A stretch of 64,000 bases of DNA from Pedobacter cryoconitis (GCF_014200595.1 NZ_JACHCG010000002.1:372001-436000), one strand, 5' to 3'; counted from the first letter of the stretch, positions 40,915 to 49,115 are shown. Translations and numbers: made by a program. The notes: generated by a model not told the origin, from the letters alone.

Positions 40915-42066
40915 ATGTTTCCTACCGTTTCTCATTTTATAGAATATCTCTTCGGTGTTCAGGTTCCCTTGCCTTTTAATACTTTTGGTGTATTTGTTGC
41001 CCTGGCTTTTATTGCAGGTTACTGGGCATTTACGCAGGAGCTGAAAAGAAAAGAAGCTCTGGGTTTATTACATCCTGTAAAAAGGATCATCACAATCGGC
41101 AAGCCTGCAACGACCACCGAATTAATCTCTAATTGTATTTTTGGTTTTCTGATTGGTTATAAACTGGTTTACGCTTTATTAAACTACCGTTTGTTTGTCA
41201 GCGATGCGCAAACTGTATTGTTATCCCTGAAGGGAAACATTCTTGGTGGGTTATTTTTTGCCGGATTATTTGCCTACTGGGATTATAAAGAAAAAAATAA
41301 ATTCAAACTTGCTCAACCTAAAAAAGTAGAAGTTACGGAACATCCTTATGAATTAATGGGGAATATGATCGTGTGGGCTGCGGTATGGGGCTTTCTGGGC
41401 GCAAAAATATTTGATAACCTGGAACACTGGGATACGTTTATTCAAGATCCTATAGGTGGATTATTGTCTTTTAGCGGTTTAACATTTTACGGCGGATTAA
41501 TCTGCGGTGGTGCGGCTGTATTATACATTGCAAAGAAAAATGGAATCAAACCTTTGCATATGCTGGATGTTGGCGGCCCTGGAATGATGCTGGCTTATAG
41601 TGTCGGCCGGATTGGTTGTCACATGTCCGGTGACGGGGACTGGGGTATTGTCAATATGAATCCTAAGCCTTTTGGCTGGTTACCTGATTGGTTATGGGCT
41701 TATACTTATCCAAATAACGTGGCGATGGAAGGTGTGCCTATTCCGGGTTGTGTGGGCAAGTTCTGTAATGTACTGCCTCTTCCTGTATATCCTACGCCTA
41801 TTTATGAGGTGATTGTATGTTTTATCTTATTTCTTATTCTATGGCGTATCCGCCACCAGATTAAGCTTCCGGGAATGATGTTCGGAATTTATCTAATGAT
41901 GAACGGAATGGAGCGATTTTTTGTCGAGCTGATCCGTGTCAATTCAAAGTATCATGTTGCAGGTATCTCTTTTACACAGGCAGAGTTGATTTCTTCTCTC
42001 TTGTTTATTGGCGGCTTGTTATTGGTAGCGTTCTCAATAAAGAATAAAAATACACACACAAGCTAA
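40915..42066 (+). CDS. lgt: Prolipoprotein diacylglyceryl transferase, long form
   Basis: A 383 aa multi-pass inner membrane enzyme that attaches diacylglycerol to the lipobox Cys of lipoproteins; at least seven such lipoproteins are encoded in this window. It is about 100 residues longer than E. coli Lgt. The signature GRIGNFINGE is replaced by GRIGCHMSGDGDWG, keeping the Arg but not the Asn/Glu. The C-terminal essential motif RFFVELIRVN is intact. The substitution pattern seems to be the Bacteroidota form, from memory. An inositol-phosphatase family gene follows after 10 bp. Confidence 0.9.
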   Translation: MFPTVSHFIEYLFGVQVPLPFNTFGVFVALAFIAGYWAFTQELKRKEALGLLHPVKRIITIGKPATTTELISNCIFGFLIGYKLVYALLNYRLFVSDAQTVLLSLKGNILGGLFFAGLFAYWDYKEKNKFKLAQPKKVEVTEHPYELMGNMIVWAAVWGFLGAKIFDNLEHWDTFIQDPIGGLLSFSGLTFYGGLICGGAAVLYIAKKNGIKPLHMLDVGGPGMMLAYSVGRIGCHMSGDGDWGIVNMNPKPFGWLPDWLWAYTYPNNVAMEGVPIPGCVGKFCNVLPLPVYPTPIYEVIVCFILFLILWRIRHQIKLPGMMFGIYLMMNGMERFFVELIRVNSKYHVAGISFTQAELISSLLFIGGLLLVAFSIKNKNTHTS

Positions 42067-42076
42067 ATTTCACAAT

Positions 42077-42871
42077 TTGAATTACGAATTACTGAGTTCA
42101 CAAGTTATCGCAATCGCGCGGTTGGCGGGCAATTTTATACGGAAGGAATCGATGCGTTTTGATGCGGAGGCTATTGAATTCAAAGGATTAAATGACCTGG
42201 TTTCTTATGTAGATAAAACTGCTGAGGAAATCATCGTCGAAAATCTTGATCAATTAATACCGGATGCTGGTTTTACAACCGAAGAACAAACGGTTAATAC
42301 AAAAGGGAAAACATATAACTGGATTATAGATCCGCTGGATGGTACGACCAACTTTATCCATGGTGTACCGACTTATTCTATCAGTATTGCTTTATATGAG
42401 GAAGATAAGCCTGTTTTGGGTGTTGTTTACGAGATTAACAGAGGAGAGATGTTTCATAGTTACAAAGATGCACCTGCTTATTTGAATCACAAGCCTATCA
42501 GGGTTTCTCAGCGGAATAGCCTGGCTGATTCTTTACTGGCTACCGGGTTTCCTTATTATGAGTTTGATAAACAGGCTCAGTATATGCAGTTATTAGCGGA
42601 ATTAATGCAAAAGACGCATGGTTTAAGACGGATAGGTTCTGCTGCGGTAGATTTAGCTTATGTAGCTTGTGGCAGATTTGATGCATTTTTTGAATATAAC
42701 CTGAATTCTTATGATGTGGCTGGCGGTGCTTACCTGGTTCAGCAGGCAGGTGGAAAAGTGATGAATTTTGGCGGGGGGGATGAATTCATTGAGCGCAGGG
42801 AAATTCTGGCTACCAATGGTTTGGTGGATATAGAAATGCTGGAGGCTATTCAGCGGCATTTTGAAAGTTAA
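42077..42871 (+). CDS. Inositol monophosphatase family protein
   Basis: A 264 aa Mg-dependent phosphatase, possibly for inositol-1-phosphate, 3'-phosphoadenosine phosphates or sugar phosphates. It has a TTG start (42077) 10 bp after lgt. The metal site motifs are seen: EEQT (Glu of motif I), WIIDPLDGTTNFIHG and, near the C-terminus, YDVAGGAYLVQQAGG. The N-terminal helices match the family. Cytosolic. Last gene of the mtaB-lgt row, closed by a strong terminator. Confidence 0.9.
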   Translation: MNYELLSSQVIAIARLAGNFIRKESMRFDAEAIEFKGLNDLVSYVDKTAEEIIVENLDQLIPDAGFTTEEQTVNTKGKTYNWIIDPLDGTTNFIHGVPTYSISIALYEEDKPVLGVVYEINRGEMFHSYKDAPAYLNHKPIRVSQRNSLADSLLATGFPYYEFDKQAQYMQLLAELMQKTHGLRRIGSAAVDLAYVACGRFDAFFEYNLNSYDVAGGAYLVQQAGGKVMNFGGGDEFIERREILATNGLVDIEMLEAIQRHFES

Positions 42872-42880
42872 GTATATAAA

Positions 42881-42917
42881 AAAAAACGGTCTGTGAATAT
42901 TCACAGACCGTTTTTTT
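42881..42917. terminator. Strong bidirectional terminator
   Basis: A stem of about 18 bp, with ACGGTCTGTGAAT/ATTCACAGACCGT as its core and A/T runs at both ends, between two convergent genes. Confidence 0.92.
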
Positions 42918-42935
42918 ATGCAGAGCTGGTTGGAA

Positions 42936-43487
42936 TTACAAAGCGTTAGAAACAACTTCTTTTACTTCTGGAACCATACGCTGCAATAAATTCTGAATAC
43001 CAGATTTTAAAGTAATAGTAGAGGAAGGGCATCCGCTGCATGAACCGCGAAGTTCAACGGTAACAACACCTTCTTCAAATGATTTATAACTGATTGCACC
43101 GCCATCCTGTTCAACAGCAGGACGAACGTAATCATGTAAGATCTGCTGAATTTTTACTTCCAGATCAGATCCTTCAAAAGCAGGTGCTTCTTCTGTGGTA
43201 ACTTCTTTGATTTTATATTCTGATTCTACAGCACCTTTAACAAACTCCTTTAAGATTGGCTCGATATCAGGCCATTCAGCATCTTCAGTTTTTGTAATGG
43301 TCACGAAATTACTTGCGAAAAATACACCACTAACAAAATTAAACTTGAATAATTCTTTTGCAAAAGGAGAGTGCTCAGCACTTTCTTTTGTAGCGAAGTC
43401 CTCGCTGCCATTAATCAGAAGTTTATTAACCATAAACTTCATGGTGGCAGGATTCGGGGTTTGTTCTGTATATACGTTAATAGTCAT
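42936..43487 (-). CDS. NifU-family iron-sulfur scaffold protein, Nfu type
   Basis: A 183 aa Fe-S cluster carrier. The ATG ending at 43487 starts MTINVYTEQTPNPATMKF, the Nfu N-terminal domain; the frame upstream to 43523 overlaps the -7 box. The C-terminal NifU-like domain has the cluster-binding CxxC in LRGSCSGCPSSTITLKSG, preceded by IQQILHDYVRPAVEQDGG. It delivers clusters to target proteins such as MtaB-like enzymes. A single gene with a short leader. Confidence 0.93.
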   Translation of the reverse strand: MTINVYTEQTPNPATMKFMVNKLLINGSEDFATKESAEHSPFAKELFKFNFVSGVFFASNFVTITKTEDAEWPDIEPILKEFVKGAVESEYKIKEVTTEEAPAFEGSDLEVKIQQILHDYVRPAVEQDGGAISYKSFEEGVVTVELRGSCSGCPSSTITLKSGIQNLLQRMVPEVKEVVSNAL

Positions 43488-43503
43488 TGTCTCTTTTTTC
43501 TTA

Positions 43504-43511
43504 CAAAAATA
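43504..43511 (-). promoter_or_regulatory. Candidate -7 element for nfu
   Basis: On the minus strand TATTTTTG, a full match, 16 bp before the ATG. Confidence 0.45.
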
Positions 43512-43602
43512 AATAATTCGCAATTCAATTACAGATATCGATGTCTGTTTTAGGTCATTATATATTATCCTGTATGAAGGTACGTTTTAAAGCCGGGTTT
43601 AT

Positions 43603-44949
43603 TTAAAATACGCCTGTATAATTAAATGGTGTGATTTGCTTCAGCTCCTGTTTTAAATTCTCATCAATTTGAAGGCCATCAATAAATGCTGCCATAGTAT
43701 GTGCAGTAATTTTCTGATTGGTACGCGTCAGATCTTTTAAGGCTTCGTAAGGGTTAGGATAAGCTTCTCTTCTCAATACGGTTTGAATCGCTTCGGCAAC
43801 CACAGCCCAGTTGTTTTCCAGATCTGCTGCGATAACTTCATTGTTTAATAAAAGCTTGTTCAGCCCTTTTAAAGTTGAAGAGATAGAAATCATCGTATGC
43901 GCCATAGGAACACCTACATTTCTTAATACTGTGGAGTCTGTTAAATCTCTTTGTAAACGTGAAATTGGCAGTTTTGCAGCAAAGAATTCAAATAATGCAT
44001 TCGCAAGACCAGCATTTCCTTCTGCATTTTCAAAGTCAATAGGATTTACTTTATGTGGCATTGCGGAAGAACCTACTTCTCCTTCTTTAATTTTTTGCTT
44101 GAAGTAGTTTTTAGAGATATAAGCCCAAATATCTCTGTCCAGGTCAATAATAATCGTATTAATCCTTTTTAAAGCATCACATTGCGCTGCAAATTGATCG
44201 TAATGTTCAATTTGTGTGGTATGTTGTGCACGGCTTAAGGTTAAGATCTCATTAACGAAGTGGTTAGAAAAGTCTACCCAGTTAATTCCAGGATAGGCGA
44301 TATGATGTGCATTGAAGTTTCCTGTTGCTCCACCAAATTTTGCACTATGAGGGATGTTTTTAAGGTTATTCAGTTGAATTTCCAGACGTTCTGCGAAGAC
44401 TAAAAATTCTTTACCCAATTTAGTCGGGGATGCTGGCTGACCGTGAGTGTGCGCCAATAAAGGAATATCTTTCCATTCGGCAGCTAATTCCTGAAGTTTT
44501 ACAATCAGTAACTGGATGTTTGGATAATATTCTTCTTCAAGTGAAAGCTTAAAGGTATAAGGGATTGCTGTATTATTGATATCCTGAGAGGTTAATCCGA
44601 AATGGATAAACTCTTTAAAGTCTCCAAGGCCTAAATCATCAAATCTTTTTTTGATAAAATATTCAACGGCTTTGACATCGTGGTTGGTGATTTTTTCTGT
44701 GTCCTTTACTTCCTGCGCATTCTCATCACTAAACTGTTCGAATATACTGCGGAGTTTGCTGTAATTTGTTTTGTCAAAATGGCTTAATCCTGTTAAACCA
44801 GTTTCACATAAAGCGATGAAATATTCAATTTCAACGTATACTCTATATTTGATTAAAGCCGATTCCGAAAAATATTTAGCCAGGTTTTGTGTGGTGTTTC
44901 TATAACGACCATCAACTGGTGATATAGCTTGAAGAGGAGATAAATTCAT
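43603..44949 (-). CDS. purB: Adenylosuccinate lyase
   Basis: A 448 aa fumarase-superfamily enzyme acting twice in purine biosynthesis (SAICAR to AICAR, adenylosuccinate to AMP). It begins NLSPLQAISPVDGRYRNTT, typical of the E. coli-like PurB branch. The flexible catalytic loop is GSSAMPHKVNPIDFENAEGN, and HFGLTSQDINNTA holds the substrate-binding part. Length and motifs are standard. A -7 box lies 23 bp before the start. It is monocistronic. Confidence 0.95.
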   Translation of the reverse strand: MNLSPLQAISPVDGRYRNTTQNLAKYFSESALIKYRVYVEIEYFIALCETGLTGLSHFDKTNYSKLRSIFEQFSDENAQEVKDTEKITNHDVKAVEYFIKKRFDDLGLGDFKEFIHFGLTSQDINNTAIPYTFKLSLEEEYYPNIQLLIVKLQELAAEWKDIPLLAHTHGQPASPTKLGKEFLVFAERLEIQLNNLKNIPHSAKFGGATGNFNAHHIAYPGINWVDFSNHFVNEILTLSRAQHTTQIEHYDQFAAQCDALKRINTIIIDLDRDIWAYISKNYFKQKIKEGEVGSSAMPHKVNPIDFENAEGNAGLANALFEFFAAKLPISRLQRDLTDSTVLRNVGVPMAHTMISISSTLKGLNKLLLNNEVIAADLENNWAVVAEAIQTVLRREAYPNPYEALKDLTRTNQKITAHTMAAFIDGLQIDENLKQELKQITPFNYTGVF

Positions 44950-44972
44950 GTATAGGGATATTTTTACAAATG

Positions 44973-44980
44973 CAAAGGTA
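44973..44980 (-). promoter_or_regulatory. Candidate -7 element for purB
   Basis: On the minus strand TACCTTTG, a full match, 23 bp before the purB ATG. Confidence 0.45.
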
Positions 44981-45002
44981 GCATTTTACTCAAACCTAAA
45001 GG

Positions 45003-45036
45003 CACAAAAAAAAGGCTTTGGAGAACCAAAGCCTTT
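45003..45036 (-). terminator. Terminator of the small lipoprotein gene
   Basis: An 11 bp perfect stem AAAGGCTTTGG/CCAAAGCCTTT (45011-45021 with 45026-45036), then eight Ts on the minus strand. Confidence 0.9.
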
Positions 45037-45054
45037 CTGTAGATTTTATCTAGC

Positions 45055-45276
45055 TTATTTTTTAGCTTCAGCAGCTGGTTTAACTTCAGTAGTAGTAGTT
45101 TTAACCGCTGTATCTTTAACTGTTGAATCTTTAACAGTAGTATCAACGTCAGTAGTAACAACTGAAGAATCAGTTACTGTAGTGTCAGTTGCACCAGCTT
45201 TTTTTTCTGAGTTACATGCTGCTACTGATAAAGAGATTGCTAAAGCTAAAAAGCCGAATTTGAATAAGTTTTTCAT
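45055..45276 (-). CDS. Small low-complexity lipoprotein
   Basis: A 73 aa predicted lipoprotein: signal peptide MKNLFKFGFLALAISLS with lipobox SVAAC (Cys21). The mature 52 residues consist almost only of T, V, D, K, S and A in a loose repeat of the type D(T/S)(T/S)VKDS, with no fold expected. It has its own terminator, and its high-quality signal and stop context argue for a real gene. Function unknown; such tails may act as envelope spacers. It is divergent from the ECF sigma gene with 141 bp between, so both could share regulation. Confidence 0.75.
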   Translation of the reverse strand: MKNLFKFGFLALAISLSVAACNSEKKAGATDTTVTDSSVVTTDVDTTVKDSTVKDTAVKTTTTEVKPAAEAKK

Positions 45277-45334
45277 TTGAATTCTATTTAAAATAATTAA
45301 TTAATTTTACAGATTAATACCACAATGATCAAAA

Positions 45335-45393
45335 GGTAACCCACTATTTTTAAAAAAGATTTAAATAATTTTTTTGTCTAATATTGGGTTACC
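45335..45393. promoter_or_regulatory. Inverted repeat upstream of the ECF sigma gene
   Basis: GGTAACCCA (45335-45343) returns inverted as TGGGTTACC (45385-45393); with one mismatch the arms extend to 14 bp. The 41 bp spacer is AT-rich. It lies 25 bp before the sigma gene and about 60 bp before the divergent lipoprotein gene, so it may control either or both. Confidence 0.55.
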
Positions 45394-45417
45394 ATTCACG
45401 TATAAATGTATTAATTG

Positions 45418-45984
45418 GTGAGTAACAAGTTAAGCGATTCAGTTCCAACAGATAGAGAGGTAGTTTTAGGGATACTAAATAACTCGGAAGATGCACTTAA
45501 TAAGCTGTACGTCGGGTATTTTCCGATGATTTTGCAGTTTATTATAAATAATAACGGTGATGAGGATGATGCAAAAGATGTCTATCAGGAAGCGATTATT
45601 ATTTTATATAATAAAATTAAGAGCGGAGACTTTGAGTTAAGCAGCAAACTTAAGACTTATATATATTCAGTTTGCAGACGTATTTGGCTAAAAAAGCTTG
45701 CACAGCAAAGCAAAAAGACAAATAATGTTTCTGATTTTGAAGATGTAGTGTCAGTAGAGGTTGATTTAGAGTATCATGAAGAGAAGGATCTTCAGTTTGA
45801 AAAGATGGGTTCGGCACTTCAGAACCTGGGGGAACCCTGCAAAACTATTATTCAGGATTTTTATATAAATAATCTCTCCATGCAGGATATCTGTGAGAAA
45901 TTTGGCTACACCAATACGGATAATGCCAAAACTCAGAAATATAAATGTTTGCAGAGATTAAAGAAATTATTTTTTCAATCTTAA
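45418..45984 (+). CDS. ECF sigma-70 family RNA polymerase sigma factor
   Basis: A 188 aa extracytoplasmic-function sigma factor. No ATG is available; GTG 45418 or the adjacent TTG 45415 must serve as start. Region 2 is at about 28-95 (LYVGYFPMILQFI, DEDDAKDVYQEAIIILYNKI, LKTYIYSVCRRIW), and region 4 at about 125-188 with a helix-turn-helix around LSMQDICEKFGY. A linker rich in acidic residues joins them. The downstream gene, 7 bp away, encodes an anti-sigma-like membrane protease, so the two should form a sensor pair. Confidence 0.88.
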   Translation: MSNKLSDSVPTDREVVLGILNNSEDALNKLYVGYFPMILQFIINNNGDEDDAKDVYQEAIIILYNKIKSGDFELSSKLKTYIYSVCRRIWLKKLAQQSKKTNNVSDFEDVVSVEVDLEYHEEKDLQFEKMGSALQNLGEPCKTIIQDFYINNLSMQDICEKFGYTNTDNAKTQKYKCLQRLKKLFFQS

Positions 45985-45991
45985 GTACGGT

Positions 45992-47086
45992 ATGAGGAAC
46001 GACATAGAATTAGATGCTATCATTGAAGATTACCTCAGGGGTAAACTTACAGCCGCAGAAGCAGAAGCTTTTGATAAATTGCGTGCCAATGATCCTGTAA
46101 TTGATCATAAAGTAGTTGCACATAAGGTTTTTATGGACGCAATAAAGCAATATGGTAAAGTCCTTTCTTTGAAAGAGCAGATGGACAGGGCCCATGCCGG
46201 AATAAATGTAACTGCACTGAGCGAAGAGCTTAGACCGCATCCTTCATTTATTATTAATATGTGGCGCAAAAATAAATCGGCAATGGCCATTGCTGCCTCA
46301 TTTATCCTGTTAACTATATTCTCTATTTATTCTATACAGCATAATACCTTGCAAAATGGTAGTTATGAAGTGATGCGAAGAGAGATTACCAATATCAAAA
46401 ACAGTCAGAATAAATTGGTAAGAACTATCAATTCAAGTCCTAAAACTGAAAAGGGGCATGTCCGGTCAGCTCAATTTGGCGGAACAGGGTTTGCTTTAAC
46501 TGCAAATGGATATTTGTGTACAAATTACCATGTGGTAAGAGATGCAGATTCAGTATATGTACAAAATAATAAAGGAGACTCTTATAAAGTAAAGGTTGTT
46601 TACCGTGATCCACAGTATGACATTGCGATCCTGAAAATTATTGATGAGTCATTTACACCACTTTCTGCTATTCCATATAAATTGAAGAAAAATAGTATTG
46701 GAATGGGTGAGAATGTATATACGTTAGGTTATCCAAAGGATGATGCTGTATTGGGTGAAGGTTATATCAGCTCAAAAACAGGCCATGTAGGTGATACTAC
46801 GCAATACCAGGTTTCTATTCCAATTAATCCTGGAAATAGCGGTGGCCCGTTATTGGATAACTATGGTAATATCATCGGTGTGATTACTGCGAAAGAAAAT
46901 CAGGTTGATGGTGCAACATTTGCCATCAAATCTAAATACATTCTGGAAGCTTTAAATGCAATTCCTCAGGATTCATTGGGTAAGAAGGTTGTCTTTGCTA
47001 AAAAGAATCCTTTACAGGGTTTAAACAGAACTAAACAAATAGATAAGATTGAAAACTATGTCTATATGATCAAAGTATATAATTAA
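45992..47086 (+). CDS. Anti-sigma-like N-terminus fused through one TM helix to a trypsin/HtrA-type serine protease
   Basis: A 364 aa membrane protein in three parts. Residues 1-90 are cytoplasmic and resemble the zinc-free anti-sigma starts of Bacteroidota (EDYLRGKLTAAEAEAFDKL, then DPVIDHKV). Residues 96-114 form one transmembrane helix (SAMAIAASFILLTIFSIYS) preceded by WRKNK, which sets the N-terminus inside. Residues 155-335 are a periplasmic trypsin-like domain with an intact triad: His180 in TNYHVV, Asp210 in YDIAILKI, Ser283 in GNSGGPLL. There is no PDZ domain. It follows the ECF sigma gene by 7 bp, so it probably holds that sigma and releases it when the protease part senses a signal (inference). 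Confidence 0.85.
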   Translation: MRNDIELDAIIEDYLRGKLTAAEAEAFDKLRANDPVIDHKVVAHKVFMDAIKQYGKVLSLKEQMDRAHAGINVTALSEELRPHPSFIINMWRKNKSAMAIAASFILLTIFSIYSIQHNTLQNGSYEVMRREITNIKNSQNKLVRTINSSPKTEKGHVRSAQFGGTGFALTANGYLCTNYHVVRDADSVYVQNNKGDSYKVKVVYRDPQYDIAILKIIDESFTPLSAIPYKLKKNSIGMGENVYTLGYPKDDAVLGEGYISSKTGHVGDTTQYQVSIPINPGNSGGPLLDNYGNIIGVITAKENQVDGATFAIKSKYILEALNAIPQDSLGKKVVFAKKNPLQGLNRTKQIDKIENYVYMIKVYN

Positions 47087-47103
47087 GCGAAACGCTTTTT
47101 TAA

Positions 47104-47142
47104 AAAACCCCGAAACATAATGCTTGTTTCGGGGTTTTGTTT
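47104..47142 (+). terminator. Terminator of the ECF sigma/protease operon
   Basis: A 14 bp perfect stem AAAACCCCGAAACA/TGTTTCGGGGTTTT (47104-47117 with 47125-47138), then a T-rich run. Confidence 0.92.
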
Positions 47143-47156
47143 TTAAAGCCAATTTT

Positions 47157-48071
47157 ATGGAATTTGGAAAAGTAAATTCAGATCAGGTTAAGGAGATAGA
47201 TTTTACATTGCCTGAGGATGGACAGCAGACATTGAAAGTCTTAAATGGCCAGCCTGGTAAGGCTGAAGTCTTTATTGGATGTGCAAAATGGGGTCGAAAG
47301 GAATGGGTAGGGTTAATTTATCCGCCTAAAACCAAGGAAGCAGATTTTCTGGATCAATATGCAAAACATTTTAATGCGATAGAATTAAATGCAGCTTACT
47401 ATCAGATTCCTTCTCTTGATTCTGTGCGCAAATGGAGGAAAAAAGCTTCAGACAATGCACCTGGTGATTTTTTATTTTGTCCTAAATTCCCTAAAATTAT
47501 CAGTCATGATCAAAGATTGGTCGGATCGGAGCAGAGTACTGCTGAATATTTGAAAGCAGTTGCTGAATTCGGGGATACATTGGGCGCTTGCTTTTTACAG
47601 CTAAGCGAAAGTTTTAGTGTGAAAAATTTGTCCGTTTTATCAGATTATCTTAAATTCCTGCCCACAGAACCAAGGATCTTTGTTGAACTGAGGCATGAGC
47701 AGTGGTTTGCTGATCCGGTAATCAGAAAACAGGTTTTTGAACTCTTTACGGCTACAAAAAAGGGAGCTGTGATTACGGATGTGAGTGGGAGAAGAGATTT
47801 GGTTCATATGGAGGTTACTGTTCCTGAAGTATTCATCAGGTTTATAGGAAATGGAAGTATGCATAAAAAGAATGATTTCGCAAGAATTGACGAGTGGGGG
47901 GCAAGGCTTAAGTTATGGCAGGAGAAAGGACTTCAGAAGATTTACTTTTTTCTGCATCAGCATGATGAACTGGATACGCCTCTTTTGGCTGCACATACTA
48001 TAAAGGTGTTTAATGAGCAGTTAGGGCTTAATATTCCGGGAATATCATTCCAGCCTACATTGTTTGATTAG
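47157..48071 (+). CDS. DUF72 domain-containing protein, YecE family
   Basis: A 304 aa cytosolic TIM-barrel protein of unknown function. ATG 47157 is chosen; the frame is open back to 47124, but that start lies inside the terminator hairpin. Family marks are FIGCAKWGRKEWVG at the start, the conserved FNAIELNAAYYQIP, FCPKFPKIISHDQRL, and the region VELRHEQWF. These match DUF72 along its whole length. It is separated from the sigma operon by a strong terminator, so it is not part of it. Confidence 0.9.
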   Translation: MEFGKVNSDQVKEIDFTLPEDGQQTLKVLNGQPGKAEVFIGCAKWGRKEWVGLIYPPKTKEADFLDQYAKHFNAIELNAAYYQIPSLDSVRKWRKKASDNAPGDFLFCPKFPKIISHDQRLVGSEQSTAEYLKAVAEFGDTLGACFLQLSESFSVKNLSVLSDYLKFLPTEPRIFVELRHEQWFADPVIRKQVFELFTATKKGAVITDVSGRRDLVHMEVTVPEVFIRFIGNGSMHKKNDFARIDEWGARLKLWQEKGLQKIYFFLHQHDELDTPLLAAHTIKVFNEQLGLNIPGISFQPTLFD

Positions 48072-48109
48072 CATCATTAAATATAAATGTTGGAGATTAT
48101 CAATAATAT

Positions 48110-48126
48110 ACTACTATATTAGTAGT
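48110..48126. promoter_or_regulatory. Palindrome upstream of the peroxiredoxin gene
   Basis: ACTACTA-TAT-TAGTAGT, perfect 7 bp arms, 51 bp before the peroxiredoxin ATG; a possible operator for an oxidative-stress regulator. Confidence 0.4.
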
Positions 48127-48177
48127 GTTTGTAAACAGATATAATTGTTCGATTTAAAATCAAAAAATAATAAGATT

Positions 48178-48813
48178 ATGAGTATCAGAATCGGAGATAC
48201 CGCTCCAAATTTTAAAGCTAAAACATCAATTGGTGAGATCGATTTTTATGAATTTCTTGGCGATAGCTGGGGAGTGATTTTTTCCCACCCTGCTGATTAT
48301 ACTCCGGTATGTACTACTGAATTAGGCCGTACGGCTTCACTTAAGGGAGAATTTGAGAAAAGAGATGTAAAGGTGATTGCTTTAAGCGTAGACTCTGTAG
48401 AGTCACACAAAGGCTGGATACAGGATATCAATGAAACACAAGATACTAATGTAGAGTTTCCAATTATAGCGGATGAGGATAAAAAGATCGCTGATCTTTA
48501 TGATATGATCCACCCTAATGCTTCTGAGACGTTAACTGTGCGTTCCTTGTTTGTGATCTCGCCTGATAAAAAAGTGAAATTAATGCTGACTTACCCGGCT
48601 TCAACAGGTAGAAATTTTACTGAAGTATTAAGAGTTATTGATTCTTTACAGCTGACTGCTAAATATAGCGTTGCTACGCCTGCGGATTGGAAAGACGGCG
48701 ATGATGTTGTCGTGATGAATAGTATCAAAACAGAAGATATTCCTGCTAAATTTCCTAAAGGGCATCAGGTAATTAAACCTTATTTAAGAACTACTCCACA
48801 ACCTAATAAATAA
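48178..48813 (+). CDS. 1-Cys peroxiredoxin, Prx6 subfamily
   Basis: A 211 aa thiol peroxidase reducing H2O2 and organic peroxides. The ATG at 48178 (MSIRIGDTAPNF) is the family start; the open frame back to 48145 is not. The peroxidatic Cys lies in HPADYTPVCTTELG, with the supporting Arg in TVRSLFVISP. No second resolving Cys in the C-terminal half is evident. The long C-terminal domain (PKGHQVIKPYLRTTPQ) marks Prx6 rather than AhpC. A palindrome sits upstream. Confidence 0.93.
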   Translation: MSIRIGDTAPNFKAKTSIGEIDFYEFLGDSWGVIFSHPADYTPVCTTELGRTASLKGEFEKRDVKVIALSVDSVESHKGWIQDINETQDTNVEFPIIADEDKKIADLYDMIHPNASETLTVRSLFVISPDKKVKLMLTYPASTGRNFTEVLRVIDSLQLTAKYSVATPADWKDGDDVVVMNSIKTEDIPAKFPKGHQVIKPYLRTTPQPNK

Positions 48814-48892
48814 TTTTTAAAACTTGTTGCTTTTCTTTAAGTTTGATATAATTGATAATTTAAAGAAATATTAATTTTTATACTTAAATACT

Positions 48893-49090
48893 ATGAGTAC
48901 GGGAAAAGTAAAATGGTTTAATACGCAGAAAGGCTACGGATTTTTAATTTACGAAGGAAACAAGGATATTTTTGTCCATTTCAAAGACGTTATAGGCGGT
49001 ATTGAAAGTCTTCAGGAGAATGATAATGTAGAGTTTGATATCACTGAAGGAAAGAAAGGCTTACAAGCGATAAACGTGAAAAAAATATAA
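48893..49090 (+). CDS. Cold-shock domain protein
   Basis: A 65 aa single-domain RNA chaperone of the CspA type. RNP1 is KGYGFL and RNP2 DIFVHFKDV; the start MSTGKVKWFNTQ is typical. It binds single-stranded nucleic acid and melts RNA structure. The leader of at least 75 nt is AT-rich, as usual for csp genes, but no cold-box can be made out. It is closed by its own terminator. Confidence 0.95.
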   Translation: MSTGKVKWFNTQKGYGFLIYEGNKDIFVHFKDVIGGIESLQENDNVEFDITEGKKGLQAINVKKI

Positions 49091-49115
49091 ATTTAGTCTT
49101 GATGCTAAATGATTG

